Assembly: GCA_028282885.1 (NCBI GenBank)
Contig: JANQGX010000086.1
Location: 62,001 to 126,000, forward strand
Source: SAR324 cluster bacterium
GTDB lineage: Bacteria; SAR324; XYD2-FULL-50-16
DNA length: 64,000 nucleotides
Reading direction: 5' to 3'
The stretch's first letter is position 1. Each line of letters begins with the position of its first letter. The translations under genes were made by a program, and so were the position numbers. The notes under the pieces are model-generated. The model ran no database searches, had not been told where the DNA came from, and saw only the letters and a program-made list of their open reading frames with translations. This document shows, one piece after another, positions 46,577 through 55,604 of this stretch.

Positions 46577-46867
46577 TGACATTATCGTTCATTTACAATA
46601 TATACTCCTACAGCACATTCCAAACACAGCACCAGGATTTTCCTGCAAGGAAGAAAAGAAGCATTCCTTCTTAAACGCAAGGTCTAAAACAATGGGGGGA
46701 CCTTTCCGGTTTGATTGAACCGTCTTCACCCTGTTTGTAAATGCATGAGTTTAGGGATTAACTGATGTTGCACTTCAGACTATATACAAAGAAAGTCTTC
46801 CGGTTCCGGGGTCCGGCCCGGGGCGACCTGCACTTTACCACTACAAATCCAACCAAAAGGGGAGATA
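46577..46867. other. Promoter region of the GPH carrier operon
   Basis: 291 bases between the palindrome and the carrier's ATG. A strong ribosome site (GGGGAGA) ends the region. No RNA or other repeat recognised. Confidence 0.4.
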
Positions 46868-48235
46868 ATGCAAAAAGGAAATAAACTTGGTTTCTGGACC
46901 AAGCTGGGATTTGGTTCGGGTGAAATTCCGGCTGTTACCAGTAAAACCGTGATGAGCATGTTGTTTATGTTTTTTCTGACCGACATCGTAGGAATCCTGC
47001 CGGCCGTGGCGGGTAGCATCTTCATGATCGGTCGTCTTTGGGATGCAGTCACCGACCCGGTCATCGGAATGCTCAGCGATAGAACCCACACCCGCTGGGG
47101 CAGGCGTCGACCCTATATCCTGTTTTCGGCTGTTCCCCTGGGTGTTTTCTTCTTCCTGCTCTGGCTGCCTTACCCTGTGGAAAGTCTGGCTGCCAGAACT
47201 ATCGTCTACACCATCGTCTTTATTTTATATATGACGGTGCTGACTACCTATTGTGTTCCTTACCTGGGGTTGATGGCAGAGTTAACCGACGACTATTCCG
47301 AACGCACCAGTGTGAACAATTTCCGGATTTTCTTTTCCATGCTGTTCGGGCTGTTTGCGGCTGTCGTGCCCAAGATGATTGCTGATTCCTATGATGACAA
47401 ACAGCAGGGCTATATGGTTGCAGCCTCTATTGTGATGGTTTTCGTAATCATTTTCCCCTTTGTGGTTTTCAAAGTAACCCATGAACGATTTGGGGCGACC
47501 GCGATCAGGAAAAAAATGAATTTTCGACAAAGCTTTTCCGCGATGATCAGAAACAAAGCCTTTCTGGCCGTCCTGTTTGTCTATGTGGGCAGTCTGGCTG
47601 CAATAAACGTTATCGAAGGATTTGTGGTGTATTACATGAAGTACTGGATCCTGCGTGAAAAGGAGATGCCGATCGTTTTTGTCTCTGTTGTACTTTCCAC
47701 CATATTGACCCTCCCCTTATGGCCGGTCATGTCAAAAAAATATGGCAAAAGATTTACCGTGATCTTCGGACTCGTGTTCTGGGCCATCACCCAGATGGGC
47801 TGGTTCCTGCTGGCACCTGCTTCCCCCACTTACATTGTTTGCATTGTCGGTTTCGTCGTCGGGATTGGATACGGCTGTGTTCATGTTCTGCCCTGGGCCA
47901 TGTTCCCCGACGTTCTTGACCAGGATGAGCTGACGACAGGCGAGAGAAATGAAGGGGCATATTCGGGTATCATGACCTTTTGCATGAAAATGGGGAACTC
48001 CCTGGCCATGTTTTTTATTGGGCTGGTGCTCCAGTTCACCGGTTATCAACCCAATGTTCCCCAGAAAGGCGCTGCCCTGGAAGCGATTCGCTCGACAATG
48101 ACGTTCGGCCCCCTGCTGTTTATTTTAATCGGTCTGATTGCAGCCTGGTTCTTCCCCATTACAAAAGATGTATATCAAAAAATCCAGACTGAACTACAAC
48201 AGAAACGAGAGCAAACGGTTGAACAATCGATATAG
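46868..48235 (+). CDS. GPH-family (MelB-like) cation symporter
   Basis: 455-aa, 12-helix glycoside-pentoside-hexuronide symporter. Signature parts are DAVTDPVIGMLSDRTHTRWGRRRPYIL between helices 2 and 3, with the DPxxG cation site, and the later GIGYGCVHVLPWAMFPDVLD. Members move sugars or other small solutes with Na+ or H+. The D-aminoacylase gene starts 20 bases after its stop, so the substrate may be an N-acylated amino acid or glycoconjugate rather than a plain sugar. Confidence 0.85.
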   Translation: MQKGNKLGFWTKLGFGSGEIPAVTSKTVMSMLFMFFLTDIVGILPAVAGSIFMIGRLWDAVTDPVIGMLSDRTHTRWGRRRPYILFSAVPLGVFFFLLWLPYPVESLAARTIVYTIVFILYMTVLTTYCVPYLGLMAELTDDYSERTSVNNFRIFFSMLFGLFAAVVPKMIADSYDDKQQGYMVAASIVMVFVIIFPFVVFKVTHERFGATAIRKKMNFRQSFSAMIRNKAFLAVLFVYVGSLAAINVIEGFVVYYMKYWILREKEMPIVFVSVVLSTILTLPLWPVMSKKYGKRFTVIFGLVFWAITQMGWFLLAPASPTYIVCIVGFVVGIGYGCVHVLPWAMFPDVLDQDELTTGERNEGAYSGIMTFCMKMGNSLAMFFIGLVLQFTGYQPNVPQKGAALEAIRSTMTFGPLLFILIGLIAAWFFPITKDVYQKIQTELQQKREQTVEQSI

Positions 48236-48255
48236 ATTTTCCATAGAGGACAAGA

Positions 48256-49938
48256 ATGAAAAAAGAAGAGACGATACTCATCAGGCAGGGCCTGGTGATC
48301 GACGGAACCGGTGAAAAAGGGGAAATTTCGGATATTCGCATTGAAGGCGATTCCATAGTGGAGGTGAAGCCCGATATTCCGGTCAATGGGAGCAAAATAG
48401 TAGAGGCAAAAGGAAAGATTGTACGGCCTGGCACCATCGATATTCATCACCATGCTGACCTCAATCTTAAAAACATGCCTCTTTGCGAACCCTCCATTCA
48501 CCAGGGAATGACCACACTTGTCACCAATCAATGCGGTCTGGGTATTTTTCCTTCAGACAAATCTTCCGGGGCTTATGACGAGTATGTACAGAAAGGCTTC
48601 GGAGGGGCTGAAACGGTTTATGAGGATCTTGATCAGTTTCGGGAAGACATGGAAAAAACCGGTATTTCCTCAAACATCATTCCCTATATTGCCCAGGGAA
48701 ACATCCGCGCCTGCGAGATTGGTCTGGAGGAGCGGGTGGCAACAACTGAGGAGATGGAAAACATGAAAACCAGGGTAAGGACCCTGATGGGCCAGGGAGC
48801 CTGGGGACTAAGTTCCGGACTGGTATATCCAACCGGTTCCAATACCCCTACCGACGAACTGATTGAAATGGCCAGGGTTGTTGCGGAATATGACGGTGTC
48901 TACACCTCCCATGTCCGCAATGAGGGAGGTGAAATCATGAAAAAGGGATGGGGTGAGTTCAAAGAAATTTGCCAGAAATCGGAGATCAGGGGACATTACT
49001 CTCACATTTCAGTGATTAGCGGGCAAGCGAAAAAAACAACACAAAAATTGATCAAGGAATTCAAAAAGGCCCGTAACGAAGAAAACCTGCAGATAACGGC
49101 AGATGCCAGCGGTTGCGGGGATACCGGAACGACATCGCTCGCCATGATCCTGTTAAGGGATTGGGTTTTCGACGATTTCAAGAGAAACCTGTCTGACCCT
49201 AAAACCAGAAAAAAAATTATAAACGAGATATATGAAAAGCTGTACCAGATGTTTTTTGCTGATGCTCCCTGGTATCTTAGGTCTTTGCGTGCGTCCCCGG
49301 CCCTGCTGAAAAAACTGATCTTTACGGCACTATCCAAAAAAGTGTTTGTCAGGGAGGCGAGTAATCATCCCGAAACCCGGGGCAAAATGCTGAACGTCGT
49401 ATTTGCCGAATTGTACCCCGGAAAAAACATAGCCAACGCTCTGCTGGACTTTCTGTTGGAGGAAGACGGCAATGTACTGATAGGAATATTCCATAAGGAC
49501 GTTTGGGGATCTGTCATTCCACTGATCTCCCAGGACTTTGTCTGTTTCTCAACCGATGGTATTTTCAATCCCGGAAACACCTCACCGGGAACTTATCAGA
49601 AAAACGTGGAACAATTCATTGACCTGGTCAGGGACGGCCTGACCAATCCAAAGGGAGAGCAGGTAAAGACCTTCAGCCCGGAGGAGGCGATTTACAAAAT
49701 GACCGGTTTTCCCGCCGAAATTCTAAAACTTAAAGATCGGGGATTGATCAAACCCGGCTACAAAGCCGACCTTGTGGTCTTCGATATGGATGAACTAAAA
49801 TGCAACGCCACCGATTCCGATCCCAAACAGCATCCATCAGGAATTGATTACGTTTTTGTTAATGGAGAACCGGTCATCAACCAGGGGATACACTCAGGAG
49901 CAACTCCCGGTCGGGTTCTGCTGCATAACCCAAGTTAA
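48256..49938 (+). CDS. N-acyl-D-amino-acid deacylase family amidohydrolase
   Basis: 560-aa amidohydrolase of the D-aminoacylase group. Metal-binding parts are IDIHHHADL (His64-66), NQCGLGIFPSD with the metal-bridging Cys (Cys93) of D-aminoacylases, SHVRNEGGE, and HYSHISVISG. The end has KPGYKADLVVFD, as in the whole family. It removes the acyl group from N-acyl-D-amino acids; dihydropyrimidinase-like roles are less likely. It forms a two-gene unit with the GPH carrier. The gene converges on hypD 135 bases away. Confidence 0.85.
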   Translation: MKKEETILIRQGLVIDGTGEKGEISDIRIEGDSIVEVKPDIPVNGSKIVEAKGKIVRPGTIDIHHHADLNLKNMPLCEPSIHQGMTTLVTNQCGLGIFPSDKSSGAYDEYVQKGFGGAETVYEDLDQFREDMEKTGISSNIIPYIAQGNIRACEIGLEERVATTEEMENMKTRVRTLMGQGAWGLSSGLVYPTGSNTPTDELIEMARVVAEYDGVYTSHVRNEGGEIMKKGWGEFKEICQKSEIRGHYSHISVISGQAKKTTQKLIKEFKKARNEENLQITADASGCGDTGTTSLAMILLRDWVFDDFKRNLSDPKTRKKIINEIYEKLYQMFFADAPWYLRSLRASPALLKKLIFTALSKKVFVREASNHPETRGKMLNVVFAELYPGKNIANALLDFLLEEDGNVLIGIFHKDVWGSVIPLISQDFVCFSTDGIFNPGNTSPGTYQKNVEQFIDLVRDGLTNPKGEQVKTFSPEEAIYKMTGFPAEILKLKDRGLIKPGYKADLVVFDMDELKCNATDSDPKQHPSGIDYVFVNGEPVINQGIHSGATPGRVLLHNPS

Positions 49939-50073
49939 CCTGAATGCCGAATCCGGCTCGGATTGACGTCAACTTTTCGTCAGCTCTGTCTCGATTAAAC
50001 CGGATTAGCCTCAAAACGGACTTTAAGCATAATCGTAATCAAGCGACCGAACCGGTTGGCCCATCCTATCCCC

Positions 50074-52440
50074 CTACATCGCTTCCGCATGCTCGGTTCT
50101 CAGAATGATCTCCTCCTGTAGCTCCTCGGTTAGATCCACAAAGTAATCGCTGTATCCTGCAACTCGGACAATAAGGTTTCTGTAATCCTCCGGATTCGCC
50201 TGGGCCTGCCGGAGGGTTTCCGCCTGAACAACGTTGAACTGGATATGGTGACCATCCATTTTGAAATAGCTTCTCACCAGTGAAGCAACCCTGGACAGAC
50301 CTTCCGGATCCTCCATCAGTTGCGGGGTAAATTTCTGGTTAAGCAGCGTTCCACCGGTCCTGATATGATCTATCTTTGCTGCTGATTTAACAACAGCCCC
50401 GGGTCCGTTTCTATCAGTTCCCTGCACCGGCGATATTCCTTCCGATAAAGGTTTGTTGGCATGACGTCCATCGGGCATGGCACCGATCATACTGCCGAAA
50501 TAGATATGGGAAGTGGTAGGGAGCAGATTGATACGATACCTGCCGCCTTTTGTTGTGGGTCTCCCGTTAACCGCATTGTAGAAGATCTCAAATACCCGCT
50601 GCATAACCTCATCCGCTTCATCCAGGTCGTTTCCATACTTGGGTGTTTCAAAGCAGAACAGATTCTGGAGTTCTTCATAGCCCTCAAAATCTGCGTTGAG
50701 AGCTTTTAACAGGTCATCAGCTTTAACCCTTCCATTCTCAAAGAGATTCTCCTTGAGCGATACCAGGGAATCGGTCACACTGCCCAGCCCCACTCCCTGA
50801 ATATAGGCTGTGTTATAGCGTGCTCCGCCGGCATTGTAATCCTTGCCTTTGGCAATGCAATCTTCAATGAACAGCGACAGAAAAGGTGTGGGCAGATATT
50901 TGGCATAAAGCCGCTCGATAATGTTATTGCCGTGGATTTTGATATCGGCAAAATGCTGTAATTGCTTCTGATAGGCCTCCATGAAGTCATCGAAGCTGAC
51001 AAAGGAGGATAATTCACCCGTGGCAATACCCAATTGATTTCCCGTCAGTGGATCCACACCGTTGTTCATGGTCAGTTCCAGGATCTTGGTCAGGTTAAAA
51101 TAGCCGGTCAGGATATAACTTTCAGTCCCAAAAGCACCGCTCTCAACACAGCCGCTCGCTCCGCCTTTTCGGGCGTCTTCCACTCGCTTTCCCTGTCGAA
51201 CCAGTTCCTGAATAATCGTATCCGAGTTAAAAATAGAGGGTTGCCCGAATCCGGTTTTGACAATATTTAAAGCCCTCTTCAGGAATCGATCAGGATTCTT
51301 CTTGCTAAGCTGAATCATGGAACTGGGTTGCAGAATTCTCATCTCTTCGATTACATCCAGGATCAGATAGCTGACATCATTAACTGCATTGGAACCGTCA
51401 GCTTTAAGTCCTCCCAGGTTGATCAAGGCAAAATCGGTATAGGTATTGCTCTCCTTGGCTGTTATGCCCACCTTGGGAGGCGCCGGATGATTGTTGAACT
51501 TGACCCAGAAGGATTGCAGCAGTTCTTTGGCAAAGTCGGGTGTCAAAGTTCCTGCCTCTACCTCCTTTTTGTAAAACGGATAAAGATGCTGATCCAGCCG
51601 ACCGGGATTAAAGGAATCCCAGGGATTGGTCTCAGTAATAACCCCCAGGTGGACAAACCAATAATATTGCAAAGCTTCCCAGTAGGTTTCGGGTGCTTCA
51701 CCCGGTATTTTCCGACAAATCGCAGCCATTGCCAGAAGCTCCTGCTTTCTTTGCCGGTCCTGCTCTGTTTCAGCATATTTCTCCAGCTCGACTGCGTGCC
51801 GTTCGGCAAAATCAACCAGGGTTTTGGCAGCAATTTTCATGGCTGTTAACTCTTCCCGCTTGTCAAGGGCCTCTATGTCTTCCATAAAATCCAACTGATC
51901 GATCTGCTGCTCAATCTCCACAATGAACTGTCGCAGACCGAGCCTGTAGATTTTGTCGCCGAGTACTGTGTGTCCCGGTGTTCTTTGCTCCTGGAATTCT
52001 GTAAATACCCCTGCCTCATAAGCTGCCTTCCATTCATCCGAGACCTCCCTGAAAATCCGATCCCGCATGGATTTTCCTTTCCAGAAAGGAATGATCCTCT
52101 CTTGATAAATGGTTTTAACCCTGTCACTGACCTTGAAGGCAACCTTTTCTCGGCCATCCAGAACCTCCAGATCCTCAATCGAGTGAAGGCAGACTTCCGG
52201 ATAGGTCGGGGTGGCTTTGGGTTCGGTTCCCCGTTCTCCGACGATCAATTCACCTTGATTGATCCTGATGGTTTTGTTCAGCAAAATATGACGAAAAGCC
52301 AGGGCCCTTTTGACGGGAATGGAATAGCTATCCGCATCCTGCTGCTGGTAAAAATCGGTCAGCAGCTCAGCCCGCTCTACGGAAATCCTTTCAACCGCAT
52401 CAATACTGTCTTTTCGTTGTTGCTGTATCCGTTCGTTCAT
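50074..52440 (-). CDS. hypD: Glycyl radical enzyme, probable trans-4-hydroxy-L-proline dehydratase
   Basis: 788-aa glycyl radical enzyme. The thiyl Cys431 sits in GCVESGA with Glu433, and the radical Gly762 in RVAGYS. Compared with HypD of Clostridioides difficile (C434, E436, G765, H160, F152, S334, D339, F340, Y450, T645 as I recall), each residue is present at a constant offset of three: H157, F149, S331, D336, F337, Y447, T642. This supports dehydration of trans-4-hydroxyproline to pyrroline-5-carboxylate rather than diol or choline chemistry. GGAGG sits six bases before the ATG, inside the activase gene. It is the last gene of marR-activase-hypD. Confidence 0.88.
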   Translation of the reverse strand: MNERIQQQRKDSIDAVERISVERAELLTDFYQQQDADSYSIPVKRALAFRHILLNKTIRINQGELIVGERGTEPKATPTYPEVCLHSIEDLEVLDGREKVAFKVSDRVKTIYQERIIPFWKGKSMRDRIFREVSDEWKAAYEAGVFTEFQEQRTPGHTVLGDKIYRLGLRQFIVEIEQQIDQLDFMEDIEALDKREELTAMKIAAKTLVDFAERHAVELEKYAETEQDRQRKQELLAMAAICRKIPGEAPETYWEALQYYWFVHLGVITETNPWDSFNPGRLDQHLYPFYKKEVEAGTLTPDFAKELLQSFWVKFNNHPAPPKVGITAKESNTYTDFALINLGGLKADGSNAVNDVSYLILDVIEEMRILQPSSMIQLSKKNPDRFLKRALNIVKTGFGQPSIFNSDTIIQELVRQGKRVEDARKGGASGCVESGAFGTESYILTGYFNLTKILELTMNNGVDPLTGNQLGIATGELSSFVSFDDFMEAYQKQLQHFADIKIHGNNIIERLYAKYLPTPFLSLFIEDCIAKGKDYNAGGARYNTAYIQGVGLGSVTDSLVSLKENLFENGRVKADDLLKALNADFEGYEELQNLFCFETPKYGNDLDEADEVMQRVFEIFYNAVNGRPTTKGGRYRINLLPTTSHIYFGSMIGAMPDGRHANKPLSEGISPVQGTDRNGPGAVVKSAAKIDHIRTGGTLLNQKFTPQLMEDPEGLSRVASLVRSYFKMDGHHIQFNVVQAETLRQAQANPEDYRNLIVRVAGYSDYFVDLTEELQEEIILRTEHAEAM

Positions 52441-52441
52441 C

Positions 52442-53242
52442 TTAGCCTCCGATTGTAACCTTCAAATTATGTGCTTCGAGATCCGCTTTCAGGGGAAGAA
52501 GCTGTTCCTGGTTCATGGATGGTTCGTCATCAAAAGTGTTTTTCATACCAAAACGCTCATATTTTCCTGCCGCGATGTTGTGAAAAGGCAATAAGGCAAT
52601 ATGGTTTATGTTTTCGAACCGATCTGTCAGTTGCTTCAAACGGTTGATATTCGCCTGGCTATCGGTAAATCCCGGAATTACCGGGAATCTGATGATCACT
52701 TGTTTATTCTGCTTTGAGAGCCATTTCAGATTCGTCAGGATCTGTTTGTTGGAAACCCCGGTGCAAAATTTGTGATCCTCATTGTCGATCAATTTGATAT
52801 CGAACAGAAACAGATCCGTCAGACCGGTAATGCGCTTTAATGTCTCAAGTGTGGTAAAACCGCTAGTGTCAACAGCAGTGTGAATCTCCATCTCCCGACA
52901 TCTTTTGAGAACAGCTTCCAGAAAATCCGGCTGCATCATGGGTTCGCCTCCGGAGAACGTTACGCCTCCTCCCGAATCATCGAAAAAAAGGACATCCTTC
53001 TCGATCTCCTTTATTAGCTGATCGACCGTGTAGGAGAGTCCCACCTCCTCCATCCGGCAAGCAACCACCCGACTTCCGATCCGATTCTCTTTCGACACTA
53101 CCTGCACTCCGGCCTGGATGCCTTCCGGGTTGTGGCACCAGAGGCATTTCAACGGACATCCTTTAAAGAACACCGTTAACCGGATTCCGGGACCATCATG
53201 CACGGCAAATCGCTTCAGATCAAAAATGAGTCCTTTTAACAT
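52442..53242 (-). CDS. Glycyl-radical enzyme activase (radical SAM), compact form
   Basis: 266-aa radical SAM protein. DGPGIR is at 16-21 and the cluster motif C29-x3-C33-x2-C36 reads CPLKCLWC. Later motifs are TFSGGEP and DIKLID. It abstracts hydrogen from the partner's glycine using SAM. Most activases of this class carry an extra ferredoxin-like insert with two CxxCxxC groups after the first cluster. Here that stretch has only one Cys (VVACRMEE), so the insert is missing or decayed. The start is one base after the MarR stop and the stop one base before the hypD ATG. Confidence 0.9.
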   Translation of the reverse strand: MLKGLIFDLKRFAVHDGPGIRLTVFFKGCPLKCLWCHNPEGIQAGVQVVSKENRIGSRVVACRMEEVGLSYTVDQLIKEIEKDVLFFDDSGGGVTFSGGEPMMQPDFLEAVLKRCREMEIHTAVDTSGFTTLETLKRITGLTDLFLFDIKLIDNEDHKFCTGVSNKQILTNLKWLSKQNKQVIIRFPVIPGFTDSQANINRLKQLTDRFENINHIALLPFHNIAAGKYERFGMKNTFDDEPSMNQEQLLPLKADLEAHNLKVTIGG

Positions 53243-53243
53243 T

Positions 53244-53681
53244 TCAACCTGTGGTCTCACGCAAAGCGCTTACAAAAAGATTAAAATACTTCATTACATT
53301 CTCATGTTCCGACTCGGGGATTCGCGAAAACACCTTTTTTATGTAATCATTGTTTACCCGGTTTAATCGATCGCAAACTTCCCGGCCCTGTTTGGTTAGT
53401 TTAATCTGCAGGTACCTTCGATCACTGGGATCGGGCTCACGGCTGACCAGCTCCTTGTTTACCAGGCCATCAACCGTGCGGCTGAGAGTACTTTTGTCAA
53501 CCCCCATGTGATTTGCCATCTGACCAATGGTCGTCTCACCCAGTTCTCCCAGATTTATAATGGTGTGTGTCTGCACGACGCTCAAGCCACCGGTCCTCTC
53601 ATCTCTCTTCTGGCCAATGGCTACGTCCCTTTCGAACTTTCTCAGGGTTGCCCTGAACTTCTGAATCGATTCCAGTCGCAT
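53244..53681 (-). CDS. MarR-family transcriptional regulator
   Basis: 145-aa MarR protein. The winged helix reads TTIGQMANHMGVDKSTLSRTVDGL, and the wing region has DRRYLQIKLT. AAGGAGAGA lies about 11 bases before the ATG at 53681, and an upstream extension of 11 codons is not needed. It heads the marR-activase-hypD operon and sits next to a perfect 23-bp inverted repeat, so it probably represses its own operon and responds to a ligand such as hydroxyproline. Confidence 0.9.
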   Translation of the reverse strand: MRLESIQKFRATLRKFERDVAIGQKRDERTGGLSVVQTHTIINLGELGETTIGQMANHMGVDKSTLSRTVDGLVNKELVSREPDPSDRRYLQIKLTKQGREVCDRLNRVNNDYIKKVFSRIPESEHENVMKYFNLFVSALRETTG

Positions 53682-53712
53682 CTTGCCTTCTCTCCTTATA
53701 GTTGCAATATAC

Positions 53713-53735
53713 AATAGTTGTAAAATACAACTATT
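53713..53735. promoter_or_regulatory. Probable MarR operator
   Basis: Perfect inverted repeat of ten bases (AATAGTTGTA, then TACAACTATT) with a 3-base spacer. A second, overlapping half-copy (ATAGTTGCAATATACAA from 53698) repeats the left unit with two changes at a 16-base period. It lies across the -10 region of the marR promoter. Confidence 0.8.
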
Positions 53736-53745
53736 AGTCTGTCAA
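53717..53745 (-). promoter_or_regulatory. Promoter of marR-activase-hypD
   Basis: On the minus strand, a consensus -35 TTGACA (53740-53745), a 17-base spacer and a -10 TACAAC (53717-53722). The -10 and spacer fall within the operator, a standard repressor layout. Confidence 0.65.
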
Positions 53746-54201
53746 TCCATAAATCAGCTTGATACAAACAAAAAATTGGAAGGGGCCAAGGTGCCTAATC
53801 CAGGATTTGGCTTGGTATTGGGAAACACCCGATCATCGATTTCATCTACTCCCATCTGCCTGTTCCAATCTGAAAAGACAAACAAGAAAACTCAATTGAG
53901 TGGTTCTCCACCAATCAGGAATGGAAATAAAGAAGGACAAAAGGCGGGATTGAAATCAATACCTGGGAGAATATTGAAAACTTAATCTGAAGCAGATTAG
54001 GGGAATTTTTCAGATAGTACCAGATATAGCCTGGCTTCAACTTATGGTTGATTGTGATCCGATAGTCGGAAAACCGGATTGCTGTTTCTTAACCCAAGGA
54101 GGAGGGGGGAAGAAGTAAGACATCTCTCAGCAATCCGGTTACTTATTACAGGGGGCGATTATTGAGTAACATACTGAAAATAAGCATTATACAGGTGTTG
54201 T
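53746..54201. other. Intergenic region between cyuA-like gene and marR
   Basis: 456 bases. It contains a 13-bp inverted repeat (listed separately) and otherwise nothing recognisable. A 100-codon plus-strand frame from 53686 overlaps the operator and is rejected. Confidence 0.4.
54072..54140. repeat. 13-bp perfect inverted repeat around a purine-rich loop
   Basis: AACCGGATTGCTG (54072-54084) and CAGCAATCCGGTT (54128-54140) with a 43-base spacer holding a G/A-rich run (AAGGAGGAGGGGGG). It lies 60 bases downstream of the CyuA-like gene. It could be a transcript-end stem, a regulatory RNA structure or the remnant of a small mobile element. Confidence 0.7.
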
Positions 54202-55503
54202 TCAATCTTTTGATTTTGCATCCTCATCTTCTAACATCATGCTGATGATTTCATTGTCTGTTTCACGCATCCCGTAGCGACCAAGCCGACCTATGTTTTC
54301 GATTGTGTTTTCAACACCTTTTTTAACGATTCCGTCGCCACCGTAGAATTGCTGACCATTTTTGTACATAAAGAACCCTAACAAGCCGTTTTCCACTGAC
54401 ATGGCGATTTTGGATGCACAGGATGGTTTGGCGCCATCACAGACAATTCCGGACGCGGTCGCCAGCCCGTTAACAACGGTATGTGCAATCTCTTCAAATT
54501 TCCCTCCATGAAGCCAGGCGATCCCGGCTCCTGCCGCTACTCCTGCACTGACAGCTCCACAATAAGCCGAGAGTGTGCCAATACCCGATTTTAGATGTAT
54601 TGCAATAAGGTTAGAAATCAGCAACGCTCTGATCAAATTGTCTCTGCTGGTATCAAGTTCCCTTGCATATTCGATTACTGGCACAGATGTCGTAATCCCC
54701 TGGTTTCCGCTTCCTGATACGATAACAACCGGCAATTCACAACCACTCATTCTGGCATCGGATCCTGCAGCGGCTTTCGCTTTTGCCCGAATCTTGATAT
54801 CCGTTCCCCAGGTATCCATCAGAACTTTTCCGATATTCGCACCCCATTCCTCTTCGAGACCCGTTTCGGCAATCTTTGAATTACAGTCAATTTGATTTTG
54901 GATCAGATCCTCCACTGCCAAAATATCCACCGTTTCAGAGAATTCGATAATATCTTTAACATTCAGAACAGAGCGATCGATATGAGTTTTTGAATTTGTT
55001 TCATCGCAATTCTGAGATTGGAGTAGTTTTTTATCATCCTTTGTAACCCGGGTCACATTGGTATGATACTCGGAGACTCGGACTGAGGCCTTGGATTGAT
55101 CTTTGTAAACGGTAACGATTAAATCGAAGACATGTTCGCTTTCCAGTCTGGATACCCTGATATCTTTTGTATTTAAATATTGATGAATGTTTTGCTGCTC
55201 GGTTTCGGTCACCGCGGAGATAACTTCAAGAATCCGGTCGGTTTTACCGGCAACGATTCCTGCAGCGGCTGCAGCTTCCACCCCTCGTAAATTTCCGGTG
55301 TTGGGGACCGTTACACTTTTTACATTTTTCAAAATATTATTGCTGGCTTCAACCACAACTTTATCCGGATTTTGCCCCAGGATATCGCGTGCATAGGATG
55401 CAGCGTAGGCAATTGCGATGGGCTCCGTGCATCCCATTGCGGTAATGAGTTCTTCTTTCAGAATGGAAATATACTGACTGGCTTTTTGATCGTTAAATTG
55501 CAT
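54202..55503 (-). CDS. CyuA/YhaM-type L-cysteine desulfidase family protein (UPF0597)
   Basis: 433-aa iron-sulfur protein of the UPF0597 family. E. coli YhaM (CyuA) and the archaeal homologue split L-cysteine to sulfide, ammonia and pyruvate; the family is distantly related to serine dehydratases. Cysteines known as cluster or catalytic residues are present: Cys25 in GCTEP, Cys315 in AYCGAVS, Cys355 and Cys362 in VCDGAKPSC. The substrate in this locus is uncertain, cysteine or another amino acid from peptides. It follows dppF by about 100 bases and may end the transport operon. Confidence 0.83.
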   Translation of the reverse strand: MQFNDQKASQYISILKEELITAMGCTEPIAIAYAASYARDILGQNPDKVVVEASNNILKNVKSVTVPNTGNLRGVEAAAAAGIVAGKTDRILEVISAVTETEQQNIHQYLNTKDIRVSRLESEHVFDLIVTVYKDQSKASVRVSEYHTNVTRVTKDDKKLLQSQNCDETNSKTHIDRSVLNVKDIIEFSETVDILAVEDLIQNQIDCNSKIAETGLEEEWGANIGKVLMDTWGTDIKIRAKAKAAAGSDARMSGCELPVVIVSGSGNQGITTSVPVIEYARELDTSRDNLIRALLISNLIAIHLKSGIGTLSAYCGAVSAGVAAGAGIAWLHGGKFEEIAHTVVNGLATASGIVCDGAKPSCASKIAMSVENGLLGFFMYKNGQQFYGGDGIVKKGVENTIENIGRLGRYGMRETDNEIISMMLEDEDAKSKD

Positions 55504-55604
55504 TTTTGTTCTGGTTTGTTAATTCGGTGGGTTGTTTATGACATTATCAAAGTTGGTTAATTCACCGTTTTAGAACAATGATGTCCGGTATGCTGCTATA
55601 TCCA

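Noticed and set aside
53686..53985. 100-codon plus-strand frame beside marR
   Set aside because: It starts inside marR's leader and covers the operator and promoter, and has no protein-like character.
53746..54201. Insertion sequence or MITE at the 13-bp repeat
   Set aside because: No target-site duplication or transposase remnant was seen, and no second copy was noticed in the window.
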